Counted from the first letter of the stretch, positions 49,537 to 59,380 are shown. The stretch: 64,000 nt of DNA from Mucilaginibacter sp. cycad4 (GCF_034263275.1 NZ_CP139559.1:1364001-1428000); one strand, 5' to 3'. Program-made: numbers and translations. Notes: generated by a model from the letters alone, not told the origin.

Positions 49537-49668
49537 TCAAAGATTTTCTCTTCTTCTTTGGAATAGATTTTCAACATCTTCGTGATTAACAAAATTCCCG
49601 CTTTCAATTTCTTGGTCGGCAAAGTTTATTTGATCGTCATAATCTATTTCTTCTACTTCATCTTTCAT
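49537..49668 (-). CDS. small antitoxin-like protein, orphan
   Basis: A 43-residue reading frame, MKDEVEEIDYDDQINFADQE continuing IESGNFVNHEDVENLFQRRR then ENL and a stop. The acidic start and the F-A-D-x-E-I-E-S-G-N-F-V-x-H-E-D-V pattern resemble the C-terminal half of small antitoxins or their relatives. No toxin gene is next to it. It could be a real small gene or a remnant. The identification is by eye only. Confidence 0.45.
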   Translation of the reverse strand: MKDEVEEIDYDDQINFADQEIESGNFVNHEDVENLFQRRRENL

Positions 49669-49697
49669 AATACCAATATAACAAATAGAATTCATCA

Positions 49698-50690
49698 CTA
49701 CTGGTATTGAATATAAACAGGTGCCGGCTTTAAACTCAAAACTTCCTTAGGCGTAAGCATCCTGTGAGGCACGTTCTTAATGTCGTTTTTGTAAAAGAGT
49801 TTAAATCCCGTAAATTGAACAGGCTCTTCTGAAATAAAATATTTATAAGTCCCTTTTTTTAATTCCGGGCCGCCCCAGCCGTCCATGTCCATCACAACCT
49901 GTACTTCGGGCCTTAGTTTAATGTTTTTATAGTTGGTTACCATAGGCCTGGTGAAACGGTGTACCACAAATATTTTGGGTGGCAGGTCGTTCTTTTTTAC
50001 CAGTTTGGCCAGATACCCGGTTACATAATTAATATCATCAGCATCAAAAGTGCCAATGCGTTTGCCGGGTACGCTGCCTTCTTTCATAGAAAATTCCGGG
50101 TCGATGCCTAAATGAACGTTTGGCATCTTCATATATTTTTCCAATAAAGGCAACTCGGTTTGTACCGTACTGAAGCCAACCTGTATATCTAAAAATACAA
50201 GGGCGTTGATGCTTTTTGCCCAGTTTAGTATGGTATCTATTTGGCTAAAAGGCATCCGCAGGTTATGTAAACCCTTACGCCCGGCATCAGCCTGGGCAGT
50301 TACGCAGATATAATGAAGGGCGGGCACCACATTGGTAGCGGTATCGGCCTTTTCCCAATTTTTTACTTCCTCCTTTAATTTATTGAGCATGGTTTTACGT
50401 GGGTATTGGCCAAGTACGCCCATGTTTTTTGAATAAATATTGCCGTAAAAAGCTACAATACGGTTAAATGGTAAAATAGCACCGGGCAGGGGATACTCTT
50501 TCGTTTTCACCGGCCAGCGTCCGCTTTTATCTCCATTGGCCAATTTTTTCATCAAGGAATCGTACTTTAAAGTATCCAGCAATGATGATTTTGCTGTGGT
50601 GTCGCGAAAGTGCTTATGGGTTACAGCACAGGCCGTATTGGTTACGGCAATAAAAATAAACAGGGCTAAAGCAGAGATTGTCCTTTTCAA
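49698..50690 (-). CDS. exported protein of unknown function, TIM-barrel-like
   Basis: 330 residues with an N-terminal signal (ALFIFIAVTNTACAV), where Cys21 might be a lipid attachment site although the preceding residues are not a good lipobox. The rest is one globular domain I cannot name: PFNRIVAFYGNIYSKNMGVL, INALVFLDIQVGFSTVQTEL, NVHLGIDPEFSMKEGSVPGK, PPKIFVVHRFTRPMVTNYKN, VQVVMDMDGWGGPE and a C-terminal PVYIQYQ. Alternating strands ending in Asp/Glu (LDIQ, IDPEF, MDMDGW) suggest a beta/alpha barrel, perhaps a hydrolase. It sits 38 nt after hscA on the same strand. Confidence 0.7.
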   Translation of the reverse strand: MKRTISALALFIFIAVTNTACAVTHKHFRDTTAKSSLLDTLKYDSLMKKLANGDKSGRWPVKTKEYPLPGAILPFNRIVAFYGNIYSKNMGVLGQYPRKTMLNKLKEEVKNWEKADTATNVVPALHYICVTAQADAGRKGLHNLRMPFSQIDTILNWAKSINALVFLDIQVGFSTVQTELPLLEKYMKMPNVHLGIDPEFSMKEGSVPGKRIGTFDADDINYVTGYLAKLVKKNDLPPKIFVVHRFTRPMVTNYKNIKLRPEVQVVMDMDGWGGPELKKGTYKYFISEEPVQFTGFKLFYKNDIKNVPHRMLTPKEVLSLKPAPVYIQYQ

Positions 50691-50728
50691 ATTTTAAGAT
50701 TTTTTGGGTTGATCAGCAATATCTGTGC

Positions 50729-52585
50729 CTATTCTATACTCTTACCCCTCATGGCTGTGCTTATAGCCTGATCCATTAACCGTTCAGCAAACGGGCGGGT
50801 AAACTCGTTAAGCTCATCAATTGTTTTTAAAATCAGGTCTTTATCGCCGCTGGTTAGCGCCTCTTTTAATTTCTGAACAAGTTTTGTAGTATCTGCAATT
50901 TCCGCAACCGAAACGTAATCGGCGTTTTTTTGCAGGAAGCGTTCAACAGTATAAACCATTTGCTCGCCTTCGGTACGTGCTTCAATAAGCATCCGCTGGC
51001 TTACGTCATCCTTGGCATGGGTAATGCTGTCCATCAGCATTTGTTCTACCTGTTCATCGGTAATACCGTAGGTTGGTTTTACTTCAACTTCCTGTTTTAC
51101 GCCCGAACGAAGCTCAATAGCCTGTATGGTAAGGATCCCATCGGCATTCAATAAAAAGTTAATATCAACCTTAGGGAAACCTGCAGGCATGGAAGGGATG
51201 CCTTTTAAATCAAATTCGGCCAGTTTACGGTTTTCTTTGATCAGGTCGCGCTCTCCCTGGTAAACGGCAATTTTCATGTTTACCTGTCCGTCTATCGATG
51301 TAGTATATTGCCTGCCGCCCTTGGTTGGCACTTTGGAGTTGCGGGGGATGATCACATCCATCAGCCCGCCCATGGTTTCAATACCCAGGGATAGGGGGGT
51401 AACATCAAGCAATAAAATATCTTTACGGTTCCCGGCCAAAATATCGGCCTGTATAGCGGCACCTAAGGCCACAACTTCATCCGGGTTTACATCATCATGC
51501 ACCGGGCGACCGAAAAATTCGGCAACCATACGTTTAACCAAAGCAGTACGTGTTGAGCCGCCTACCATAACCACTTCATCAATCTGATCGATAGTTAATT
51601 TGGCATCTTTAAGCGCGTTTTGGCAGCTGGTAATGGTTTGCTGTACTTTGGGTAATATCAGCTCCTCGAAAGTGGTACGGTCAAGGGTGCACCAGATCTC
51701 GCCTATTTTATCATTAACCAGGCTTTGGTGGGCAAAAGCTTTTTTAGCTTCTTCGGCTTTTAGGCGTAATTGCTGAGCCAGTTCGGTATTGGCAAGCACT
51801 TCGGCTTTGTTAAGTTGGTTTTTCTCAATCCAGTAATCAACAATAATGCGGTCAAAATCATCGCCGCCTAAAAAAGTATCGCCGTTGGTGGCCAGCACTT
51901 CAAAAATGCCGTTCTGGATTTGCAGTATCGATACATCAAACGTACCGCCGCCAAGGTCATAAACAGCTATGGTTTTGGTTTCTTCGGGGTTAAGGCCAAT
52001 GCCATAAGCTAAACTTGCGGCAGTGGGTTCGTTAACTATCCGTAACACGTCAAGCCCTGCAAGTTTGCCCGCATCGCGGGTAGCCTGGCGTTGTGAATCA
52101 TTAAAGTATGCCGGAACAGTGATCACAGCACGGTTAACCGGGGTTTTAAGGGCATGTTCGGCACGGGCCTTAAGTTCTTTCAATATCTGGGCAGATAGCT
52201 CGATCGGCGTGTAGAATTTATCGCCTACTTTGATCTTTACCAGGCTTTCAGTATCATCGTCAATTACTTTATAGCTAAAAAAGTCTTTGTAGTTTTCAAT
52301 ATCGTGGTAACTGCGGCCCAGCAAACGTTTAACCGAAAATATGGTGTTTTGCGGATCGGTTATCAGAAACTCTTTTGCTTCATTACCAACCAAAACATCG
52401 CCTGCATCTCCAAAATGAACTACGGAGGGAACCAGTACACCTTTACCGGCATCATTAATTACCTGCGGATTTTTATCAGGGTTGATGAATGCTACCAGCG
52501 AGTTGGTGGTACCCAGGTCGATGCCTACAATGATCTCTTCTTTTTGTAATGAGCCTGTTGCCAGGTTGATAGAAACTTTAGCCAT
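50729..52585 (-). CDS. hscA: Fe-S protein maturation chaperone HscA (Hsp70 family)
   Basis: A 618-residue DnaK-type chaperone. The ATPase domain has [56 protein letters not shown] and [20 protein letters not shown]. The substrate-binding domain has [20 protein letters not shown] and [20 protein letters not shown]. It is shorter than DnaK, and the [10 protein letters not shown]... region and missing GGMP-rich tail fit HscA, which helps transfer clusters from the IscU scaffold. No hscB, iscU or ferredoxin gene is nearby. The downstream unknown gene may share its transcript. Confidence 0.9.
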   Translation of the reverse strand: MAKVSINLATGSLQKEEIIVGIDLGTTNSLVAFINPDKNPQVINDAGKGVLVPSVVHFGDAGDVLVGNEAKEFLITDPQNTIFSVKRLLGRSYHDIENYKDFFSYKVIDDDTESLVKIKVGDKFYTPIELSAQILKELKARAEHALKTPVNRAVITVPAYFNDSQRQATRDAGKLAGLDVLRIVNEPTAASLAYGIGLNPEETKTIAVYDLGGGTFDVSILQIQNGIFEVLATNGDTFLGGDDFDRIIVDYWIEKNQLNKAEVLANTELAQQLRLKAEEAKKAFAHQSLVNDKIGEIWCTLDRTTFEELILPKVQQTITSCQNALKDAKLTIDQIDEVVMVGGSTRTALVKRMVAEFFGRPVHDDVNPDEVVALGAAIQADILAGNRKDILLLDVTPLSLGIETMGGLMDVIIPRNSKVPTKGGRQYTTSIDGQVNMKIAVYQGERDLIKENRKLAEFDLKGIPSMPAGFPKVDINFLLNADGILTIQAIELRSGVKQEVEVKPTYGITDEQVEQMLMDSITHAKDDVSQRMLIEARTEGEQMVYTVERFLQKNADYVSVAEIADTTKLVQKLKEALTSGDKDLILKTIDELNEFTRPFAERLMDQAISTAMRGKSIE

Positions 52586-52768
52586 TATATTAAGTTAACA
52601 AAGGGCAAATGTACTTAGTTTTGATTGAGGATATGTCTTCTCAATCTCTAATTTGTTAAGTTTTGTACGTTTTGTAATATCATTATGGGTTAAACCTTTA
52701 TTTCATTAGGCTGACAAACAAATAAGCTTAACACCGCTTTATCCCAGTAACACCCTAAATAAATTATT

Positions 52769-53719
52769 ATGGAAAATCGTGAATTAGGAGCATCCGGCAT
52801 ATCAACAGCGCCATTGGTTTTTGGCGGCAATGTGTTTGGGTGGACTGTTAAAGGTAAAGATACGGCCCTTTTACTGGATGCATTTGTAGATGCCGGTTTT
52901 AACACTATCGATACTGCCGATGTTTACTCGCGCTGGGTTGAAGGCAATAAAGGCGGCGAATCAGAAACCGAAATTGGTAACTGGCTTAAGCAAAGCGGCA
53001 AACGCGATAAAGTGGTAATAGCCACTAAAGTAGGCTCCGAAATGGATTCGGGCAGTAAGGGCCTTAAAAAAGATTACATTATTAAAGCGGCCGAAGCTTC
53101 ATTAAAGCGTTTGCAAACTCATTATATCGATCTGTATCAAACCCATTACGACGATCCCTCAACCCCGGTTGAAGAAACCTTGCGTGCTTATGACCAGCTG
53201 GTGCAGGATGGTAAAGTGAGGGCGATAGGAACTTCAAATATGTCTGTGGAGCGTTTGCATGAGTCGCTCAAAACAAGTGTTGAAAAAGGCCTGATAGCTT
53301 ATCAAACGCTTCAGCCCGAATATAACCTGTTCGACAGGGAAAAATATGAAACCACTTACGAGCCTTTTATTAAAGAGCAAAACCTTGGGGTGATCAGTTA
53401 TTTTTCGTTGGCAAGCGGCTTTTTAAGCGGCAAATACCGTTCGGAGGACGATTTGAAGGGAAGCAGCCGCGCCGGGATGGTTAAAAAATATCTTAACGAA
53501 AGGGGCTACAGGATATTAAAAGCCCTGGATGACCTTGCCGGGCAGTATAAAACCAGTCAGTCGGCAATTGCACTGGCCTGGTTAATTGCAAGGCCGGGCA
53601 TTACAGCACCCATTGTTAGTGCCACCAGTTTGGAGCAGCTTAATGATCTTGTTGAATCAGCTACATTGAAATTGAGTAATGAAGCTATAGAAGTGCTGAA
53701 TATCGCCAGCGCTTATTAA
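52769..53719 (+). CDS. aldo/keto reductase
   Basis: 316 residues, starting MENRELGASGISTAPLVFGG. Catalytic tetrad: Asp and Tyr in FNTIDTADVYSRW, Lys in KVVIATKVGSEM, His in YIDLYQTHYDDPSTP. The C-terminal NADPH-binding ARPGITAPIVSATSLEQLND is present. It resembles the voltage-channel-beta/YajO-like group. The substrate is unknown. It is divergent from hscA, a 183-bp gap without recognised elements between them. It is only distantly like the reductase at 10862. Confidence 0.9.
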   Translation: MENRELGASGISTAPLVFGGNVFGWTVKGKDTALLLDAFVDAGFNTIDTADVYSRWVEGNKGGESETEIGNWLKQSGKRDKVVIATKVGSEMDSGSKGLKKDYIIKAAEASLKRLQTHYIDLYQTHYDDPSTPVEETLRAYDQLVQDGKVRAIGTSNMSVERLHESLKTSVEKGLIAYQTLQPEYNLFDREKYETTYEPFIKEQNLGVISYFSLASGFLSGKYRSEDDLKGSSRAGMVKKYLNERGYRILKALDDLAGQYKTSQSAIALAWLIARPGITAPIVSATSLEQLNDLVESATLKLSNEAIEVLNIASAY

Positions 53720-53745
53720 ATATTCATTTATATTTAACTATATAT

Positions 53746-53785
53746 AACAGCGCACTTTTCAAATGAAGGTGGGCTGTTTGTTTTT
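53746..53785 (+). terminator. probable terminator of the aldo/keto reductase
   Basis: AACAGCGCAC and GTGGGCTGTT pair with one internal mismatch and are followed by TGTTTTT. The remaining 200 bp before 53994 are very AT-rich and probably hold the kinase promoter. Confidence 0.5.
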
Positions 53786-53993
53786 AGTTGCCTGATTAAC
53801 ATTCTAATCACTTACTTTGGATTACTTAATAATTACATTGATTTTTTAATTTAATTATTAAACAATAATATCCTGTTTTTTGCCTTTTTAAACACTAAAG
53901 TTTTAAATATTTCCTGAAAAATAGTTTATTTACTAAACCGAACTCTCTGTTTTTGAGTATAAAGAGTTTTCTCTAATTAATTTTTTATTTTAA

Positions 53994-55751
53994 ATGGAAA
54001 AGCTGAAGCGGATTATTGGCTACGGGATGCCTGATTTGTCGCTGGAGAACAAGCTGTTTAATGCGCTCTCATTATTCATTTGTGCCAGCAGCATTTTTTC
54101 TCTGATCTGTAATTTGTTTTTAGGCTTAAGTTATAAACTTGAGCTTGTTGAGCTTTTTGTGATCCTGATGTCGGGCTGGGCTTTTTACAGGAGCCGGTTT
54201 GTTAAATATAAGGAAGATGCTACCCTCATTTACATTTGCTTAGGGTTGGCTGCAATTATTCCGGGCTGGTTTTACAATGGCGGTATCAACGGATCAACAA
54301 CCCTTTCGGGAGTTTTTTTTATTGTACTAATAACACTGCTTGTAAAAAAGCGATACCATTATATCTTTATTGGCGCGCTGGTAGCTATATTTTTAGGATG
54401 CTACTTCATTGAAAAACGTTTTCCTGGTTTAGTACAACCTTACGATAGTACGGCATCAAAAGAATCTGACCTGATCACATCGGCTGTAGTAAATATATTG
54501 ACCGTTGGGCTGCTGGTAGGTTTTATTAAAAAAAGCCATGAAACCGATAAGCGCGACCTGATCCTTAAAAGTGAAGAGCTGCAAGCGTCACAAATTGAGC
54601 TTTCGTCTTCACGTGACCAGGCCGAGGCGGCTACATTTGCCAAATCGAACTTTCTGGCCAATATGAGCCATGAAATTCGTACGCCGCTTAATGGTATCAT
54701 TGGTACGGCCCAGCTATTATCACGCGCCAATTTACAGCCCGAGCAGATGGAACTCCTTCAAACCTTACAATCGAGCAGTAATTTGCTGATCAATATCATC
54801 AGTGATATTCTTGACATTTCAAAGATCGAAGCCGATAAACTGATCCTTCATCCGGTTTCAACGCATTTGCGCAATTGCATAAAAACAGTTATTGAAATTA
54901 CCGAACCGGCCATTACTACCCTTCACAAACCCCTAAGCTTAACCTATCATGTTGATGATAATGTAGCAAATTATGTAATTGCAGATGAGGGCAGGCTTCA
55001 GCAAATCCTGGTTAATTTGATAGGAAATGCCATTAAGTTTACCGACGAAGGCTCGGTAAGTTTACGGGTAACCGCATCTGAGATAAGGAACAACGTACAG
55101 GAAATTACTTTCAGTATCAAAGATGACGGGATTGGAATAAGCGAGGAGGCATTAGCGCAATTATTTAAACCATTTACCCAGGTAAATACTACTGCTTTGC
55201 GCAAATACGGCGGTACCGGGCTGGGCTTATCCATCTGCAAAAAACTTGTAGAGATGATGCAGGGCGGGATTTGGGTAGAGAGTAAGGAGGCCCGGGGCTC
55301 ATTGTTTAGCTTTACCTTGCCTTTACATGTTACGTATGGCATTACCGAACCGGAGATGCAGCAAGATGAAAAGGAAGCGTTTCAATACCGCCCCTTACGC
55401 ATTTTATTAGCCGAGGATAATAAAATGAACCAGTTGATAGCCAGCAAGATTTTTAAAAAGGTTGGTTATAATATTGATATTGCCGAAAATGGATTGGCCG
55501 CTGTAAATATGGTTGAGCAATGTAACTATGACCTGATATTTATGGATATTCAAATGCCCGAAATGGATGGTTTACAGGCTACCCGCCATATATTAACCAG
55601 GCACGGTAAAGGTGCTCCGCCTATTATTGCCATGACTGCCAACGTGCTTAGCGAAAATGAACGTGAATGCACTCAGGCCGGTATGAAAGATTTTGTAAGT
55701 AAGCCTTTTACTTTTGAGCGCCTGGAAGATATCATCCAAAAATGGACATGA
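53994..55751 (+). CDS. hybrid sensor histidine kinase/response regulator
   Basis: 585 residues. Six hydrophobic segments (about 20-185) form a membrane sensor with no large periplasmic loop. A short coiled coil ([20 protein letters not shown]) leads to HisKA with His226 in [12 protein letters not shown], HATPase with [26 protein letters not shown] and [15 protein letters not shown], then a receiver domain with [12 protein letters not shown], phospho-acceptor Asp518 in [13 protein letters not shown], and Lys in FVSKPFTF. It relays a signal, probably through a separate phosphotransfer protein that is not in the window. The AraC gene follows after 90 bp; a functional link is unproven. Confidence 0.93.
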   Translation: MEKLKRIIGYGMPDLSLENKLFNALSLFICASSIFSLICNLFLGLSYKLELVELFVILMSGWAFYRSRFVKYKEDATLIYICLGLAAIIPGWFYNGGINGSTTLSGVFFIVLITLLVKKRYHYIFIGALVAIFLGCYFIEKRFPGLVQPYDSTASKESDLITSAVVNILTVGLLVGFIKKSHETDKRDLILKSEELQASQIELSSSRDQAEAATFAKSNFLANMSHEIRTPLNGIIGTAQLLSRANLQPEQMELLQTLQSSSNLLINIISDILDISKIEADKLILHPVSTHLRNCIKTVIEITEPAITTLHKPLSLTYHVDDNVANYVIADEGRLQQILVNLIGNAIKFTDEGSVSLRVTASEIRNNVQEITFSIKDDGIGISEEALAQLFKPFTQVNTTALRKYGGTGLGLSICKKLVEMMQGGIWVESKEARGSLFSFTLPLHVTYGITEPEMQQDEKEAFQYRPLRILLAEDNKMNQLIASKIFKKVGYNIDIAENGLAAVNMVEQCNYDLIFMDIQMPEMDGLQATRHILTRHGKGAPPIIAMTANVLSENERECTQAGMKDFVSKPFTFERLEDIIQKWT

Positions 55752-55829
55752 TTTATCAAAAATTTGTCAATCGTTGATTAGTACCATACAAAATAAAAAT
55801 AGTACCATTAAGGGCGATGCTTTTGTGTG

Positions 55830-55837
55830 TAGTTTTG
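55830..55837 (+). promoter_or_regulatory. -7 promoter box abutting the AraC gene start
   Basis: TAGTTTTG matches TAnnTTTG exactly and ends 4 nt before the ATG at 55842, the same distance as at accC. This predicts a leaderless mRNA. No -33 box was confirmed. Confidence 0.4.
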
Positions 55838-55841
55838 TGAC

Positions 55842-56726
55842 ATGTTACAAAGCATCCCAACAATTGATATTTGCACATTAGCTGACGATATAAAGCAGGA
55901 TGAGATCCTGATCAGCAGGTTTGCGCCTTACCTGGATGCCCACAAAAACCTTTTCTTTCCGCACCGCCACTCTTTTTATCACCTGGTATTGTTTACCGAT
56001 GGAGGAGGTTGGCATACCATAGATTTTGAAAGCTTTGATGTAAAGCCGGGGCAGGTTTACTTTATGATTCCGGGCCAGGTACATTCATGGGATTTTAAAG
56101 GTTTTACCGATGGTTATATCATTAATTTTTCAAGTTCGTTTATTCAGTCGTTTTTATTGCGGTCGGGTTATTTTGACAACTTTTACTTTTTGAACGGTAA
56201 CCCGAAGGATGAGGTAATTGATTTACCTGCAGATCAATTGCCGCTGATAATTTCTCTTTTTGAAAAAATAATAGCCGAGGTTGAAAAACCGGCCACTCTG
56301 GGCAGCGATATGGTAAAACTGCTTATGCTGCAGATTTTTATCCTCATAAGCCGTTGCGGTGGAAAGGGCGATAACTTCGGAAAACAAGGCTATAATCAAA
56401 CCCTGATCCGAAATTTTCAAAAACTGATTGAACAGCATTATATCGATGTAAAGCTCCCTAAAGATTATGCCGAACTGCTTTATATCACCCCTAATCATTT
56501 AAACGCGGTATGTAAAGATGTGCTTGGCCTGTCGGCAGGTGAGGTGATCCGTAACCGTACTTTGCTTGAAGCAAAAAGGCTACTGACCAACCCAAGGCTT
56601 AGTATCAGCGAGATTGCCTTTAACCTTAATTTTAGCGATAACTCCTATTTTACCAAGTTCTTTAAAAAAATTGAGGGTATCACTCCCGAAGAGTTCAGAA
56701 AGAAAACCTTAAACAATAAATCATAA
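55842..56726 (+). CDS. AraC-family transcriptional regulator
   Basis: 294 residues. The N-terminal cupin-like sensor (about 30-160) has FFPHRHSFYHLVLFTDGGGW and FMIPGQVHSWDFKGFTDGYI, as in AraC proteins that bind small ligands. The C-terminal double helix-turn-helix has YAELLYITPNHLNAVCKDVL, ISEIAFNLNFSDNSYFTKFF and KKIEGITPEEFRKK. The effector and targets are unknown. The DUF983 gene starts 4 nt after its stop, so the two are co-transcribed. Confidence 0.93.
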   Translation: MLQSIPTIDICTLADDIKQDEILISRFAPYLDAHKNLFFPHRHSFYHLVLFTDGGGWHTIDFESFDVKPGQVYFMIPGQVHSWDFKGFTDGYIINFSSSFIQSFLLRSGYFDNFYFLNGNPKDEVIDLPADQLPLIISLFEKIIAEVEKPATLGSDMVKLLMLQIFILISRCGGKGDNFGKQGYNQTLIRNFQKLIEQHYIDVKLPKDYAELLYITPNHLNAVCKDVLGLSAGEVIRNRTLLEAKRLLTNPRLSISEIAFNLNFSDNSYFTKFFKKIEGITPEEFRKKTLNNKS

Positions 56727-56730
56727 TAAT

Positions 56731-57138
56731 ATGGAAGCCCCTAAATATAAATTATCCGCCTGGTCTGCCTTTGTAAACGCCAAATGTCCGCGTTGCAGGC
56801 GCGGCGATCTGTTTGCTACCGGCATGTATGAATTTAAAGGACAGGAGATGCATAAAACATGTTCACACTGCGGCCTGGTGTATGAGCGTGAGCCCGGTTA
56901 TTTTTATGTAGCCATGTTTGCCAGTTATGCACTTAATGTTGCCGAGATGGTTACACTGGCGGTTGCTATCAGTGTTTTAACCGGCAGCAGTAACCCCTGG
57001 TTGTATGTAACTATTATTTTAGGGGTAGCCGTAGTTTTAGCGCCATTTAATTACAGGTATTCAAGAGTGATGCTTTTGCACTGGCTCACACCGGGCTTAC
57101 ACTATCATCCGGAGATGAGCGAGGATAAAGCAAAATAA
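56731..57138 (+). CDS. DUF983 membrane protein
   Basis: 135 residues. The N-terminal zinc-ribbon-like part (NAKCPRCRRGDLFATGMYEF, KTCSHCGLVYEREPGYFYVA) is followed by two transmembrane helices (about 65-87 and 90-112) and a short tail with LHWLTPGLHYH. This is the DUF983 family, whose function is not established. It lies 4 nt after the AraC gene and is followed by a terminator at 57163-57194. Confidence 0.9.
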   Translation: MEAPKYKLSAWSAFVNAKCPRCRRGDLFATGMYEFKGQEMHKTCSHCGLVYEREPGYFYVAMFASYALNVAEMVTLAVAISVLTGSSNPWLYVTIILGVAVVLAPFNYRYSRVMLLHWLTPGLHYHPEMSEDKAK

Positions 57139-57162
57139 TTTAATTGACTGAAATACACAGCG

Positions 57163-57194
57163 ATGCCCTTCATTGAAAAATTAAGGGCATTTTC
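57163..57194 (+). terminator. intrinsic terminator after the DUF983 gene
   Basis: ATGCCCTT (57163-57170) and AAGGGCAT (57183-57190) form an 8-bp stem followed by TTTC. It lies 24 nt after the stop. Confidence 0.6.
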
Positions 57195-57303
57195 ATTTAA
57201 ACCAAAACCCGCGGCTGCAGTCATAATAATAACAAGCTTGATTTATATAAATTAAATAAGTATTTGAAATTAAGCTGTTTATGATTACTTAAAATCTATT
57301 ATC

Positions 57304-57456
57304 ATGAAAGCAAAACTTAAATCACTAAAAGCCGATCTGTATAATGTATTTGTAGTTGGTAATGCCGATGACAGACAATTGGCAAAAGCATATTTTTTGT
57401 TGGCTATCCCTTTATTCGCTATATTTTTTGGCCTGGGCTCATTCCCCAAATTCTGA
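57304..57456 (+). CDS. small membrane protein, 50 residues
   Basis: The frame reads MKAKLKSLKADLYNVFVVGN, then ADDRQLAKAYFLLAIPLFAI and FFGLGSFPKF before a stop. A basic amphipathic start and one C-terminal hydrophobic helix suggest an inner-membrane microprotein. ORF integrity and ordinary codon use support it. I do not recognise a family. Confidence 0.5.
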   Translation: MKAKLKSLKADLYNVFVVGNADDRQLAKAYFLLAIPLFAIFFGLGSFPKF

Positions 57457-57534
57457 TCATAAAAAAACAGCCGGAGCATTCTGCGACGACTGTTTACAAC
57501 TGTTCCTAACTAATTAACTAACTATTAAACGATA

Positions 57535-57837
57535 TTACTTTTCGATGGGGTTAAGGCCCAGGTAATTTGCGGCGACAAATAAATTATTATTGATCTTGTG
57601 CCAGGCCTGGTGGCTGCCGCTTGCATACCGGTTTAAAACATCATAATAATGGGGATCTGAGAATATCAGCAGGGTGTTTATTCCTGAATTATACAATGAA
57701 TCTTTGCCTAAATAAATACCGCTGCGTTGTGCTGGTTTGTCGGGCCTTTTTTCAGGTGTTGAGGCAAACATATTGGCACAAGCTACTAAAACGAGGGATG
57801 CTGCAACCAAAACAAGAAAATGGTAGAATAATTTCAT
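57535..57837 (-). CDS. small putative lipoprotein
   Basis: 100 residues from the ATG at 57837 (MKLFYHFLVLVAASLVLVAC). The longer reading from 57897 adds 20 unlikely residues. The lipobox LVAC at 17-20 implies signal peptidase II processing and lipidation of Cys20. The mature part (SGIYLGKDSLYNSGINTLLI, FSDPHYYDVLNRYASGSHQA) is short and not recognised. The 258 bp upstream to 58095 hold no feature I can support. Confidence 0.65.
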   Translation of the reverse strand: MKLFYHFLVLVAASLVLVACANMFASTPEKRPDKPAQRSGIYLGKDSLYNSGINTLLIFSDPHYYDVLNRYASGSHQAWHKINNNLFVAANYLGLNPIEK

Positions 57838-58095
57838 AAGCAAGGTATAAGTTTTTAAAAGATGCTTCCGGATGTTCAGAAGCACATTATGCTCCAAAAG
57901 TAACCAACGCTTTATAAAAAATAATCAGGGATTTCACCGTTTTGCGTACGTAGTTTTACGCATTTTTAAATGAGATGGCGGCGAATAGTTAAATGTACAA
58001 ATAAAAATTCCATTATGTTGCAAATTCTTTAAAAGAATTTATGCCCGGTTGTTAGCAAGAGTAGGCCCGGGCGCTATTTGCGATATGGAAGATAC

Positions 58096-58596
58096 TTACC
58101 AGGTTGCCTTTTCAGCAGGCTGGTGTTTTAACAGCCGATATTTTGATAGTGCCCTTTTTATTTTCAAAGCAGAAAGTTTATACTCCAGTAAGGTACCCAA
58201 AGCAAATATGCAAAGAAAACCAGGCGGATAAATCAAAGCTTCGGTCGTACCCTCGCCAACGGATACGGAAATAATACCGGCTGCAACACCAATCACCAAC
58301 AATACTAACACTGCGGTGCTCACGTTACTCAGCCTTAACCTATAAAATAAATCAGTTGTGTTACGGGGCAGGTTGATGATCAGCTTTGGGAGGTAGCGAT
58401 CTATAAACGTGCGTGGGCGGGTAAAATGTATGTTGCGACTGCCCTCATAACCTAACAGGATTTTATCTGTTCCCATAGATACTTCTGATGATATAAAATC
58501 GAAATTGGTCTCGCGTTTTGCCGCGAATTTGCGTAAAGCCTTTTCCAATTCAGCCTTTTCATCCGGGCTTAAAGAAACCGTTTTAATTGTGATCAT
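58096..58596 (-). CDS. membrane protein of unknown function
   Basis: 166 residues, not recognised. The N-terminal half is soluble (SPDEKAELEKALRKFAAKRE, EVSMGTDKILLGYEGSRNIH). Two hydrophobic helices (about 93-112 and 122-141) form a hairpin, followed by a basic cytoplasmic tail (KIKRALSKYRLLKHQPAEKA). It is divergent from the HAD gene at 58676, 79 bp between starts. Confidence 0.65.
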   Translation of the reverse strand: MITIKTVSLSPDEKAELEKALRKFAAKRETNFDFISSEVSMGTDKILLGYEGSRNIHFTRPRTFIDRYLPKLIINLPRNTTDLFYRLRLSNVSTAVLVLLVIGVAAGIISVSVGEGTTEALIYPPGFLCIFALGTLLEYKLSALKIKRALSKYRLLKHQPAEKATW

Positions 58597-58675
58597 GGTT
58601 TTATTCCGTTAAAGTAGTAAATAAATTAACATCATTGTGCAAGGCGGCTAATAAACCTTTACTTTTGCCGGCGAT

Positions 58676-59320
58676 ATGAATGATTCGCTTAAAAACAAAT
58701 ACGACAGCATAATTTTTGACCTGGATGGCACCCTTTGGGATAGTACCGCTAATGTTGCCCTTGCATGGCAAGCGGCTTTAAGCAAGGTAGATTATATTCA
58801 GGAAGAAATGACACAGGAACGTGTGCGCTCTATCACCGGCATGACCTATGACGCCATTTTTGATAAATTATTCCCAAGCCTCAATAATGAGCAGCGTAAA
58901 GAAGTGCAATCGCTTTGCGCCGTTAGCGAATTGGAAATACTGCACACCAAAGGAGGAGAGCTTTATCCGCAACTGGTTGAAACGCTTAAATATCTCGCTG
59001 CAAATTATAAGCTTTATATAGTAAGTAATTGCCAAAACGGTTATATTGAACTGTTTTTGGATCTGAACCAATTGCATGGCCATTTTCTTGGGCACCAGTG
59101 TTTCGGCACAAAAGGAAACCCTAAGGCCGATAATATCAAAGATGTGGTTAGCGATCACCAATTGAAAGCTCCGGTTTACGTAGGTGATACCATGGGCGAT
59201 TATAATGCCGCCAAACAAGCCGGCGTACCTTTCATTTTTGCAAATTATGGTTTTGGCGTTGTGCCTGATGGCATGGTAGCAACTATCAGTAATTTTGCCG
59301 AACTTAAAGAGCTGTTTTAA
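58676..59320 (+). CDS. HAD-superfamily phosphatase (phosphoglycolate phosphatase-like)
   Basis: 214 residues. Motif I is IIFDLDGTLWDSTANVALAW with the nucleophile Asp; motif II is LYIVSNCQNG (Ser); motif III Lys is in GTKGNPKADNIKDVV; motif IV is APVYVGDTMGDYNAAKQAGV. An alpha-helical C1 cap between motifs I and II (about 20-85) fits the phosphoglycolate phosphatase or beta-phosphoglucomutase branch. The substrate is not assigned. It is a single gene, followed by a hairpin at 59343. Confidence 0.9.
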   Translation: MNDSLKNKYDSIIFDLDGTLWDSTANVALAWQAALSKVDYIQEEMTQERVRSITGMTYDAIFDKLFPSLNNEQRKEVQSLCAVSELEILHTKGGELYPQLVETLKYLAANYKLYIVSNCQNGYIELFLDLNQLHGHFLGHQCFGTKGNPKADNIKDVVSDHQLKAPVYVGDTMGDYNAAKQAGVPFIFANYGFGVVPDGMVATISNFAELKELF

Positions 59321-59342
59321 ACTTATTGTTTTTTTATCGCAT

Positions 59343-59380
59343 CCTTTCAGGATAGGGGCTAAGTCCGCTATCCTGAAAGG
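59343..59380. terminator. hairpin between the HAD gene and the ABC transporter operon
   Basis: CCTTTCAGGATAG (59343-59355) and CTATCCTGAAAGG (59368-59380) are perfect 13-bp inverted repeats. There is no T tract on the plus strand, so it may be a dispersed repeat rather than a true terminator. Confidence 0.45.

Noticed and set aside
49487..49697. Toxin partner for the antitoxin-like ORF
   Set aside because: No RelE/ParE- or HicA-like frame exists in this interval on either strand.
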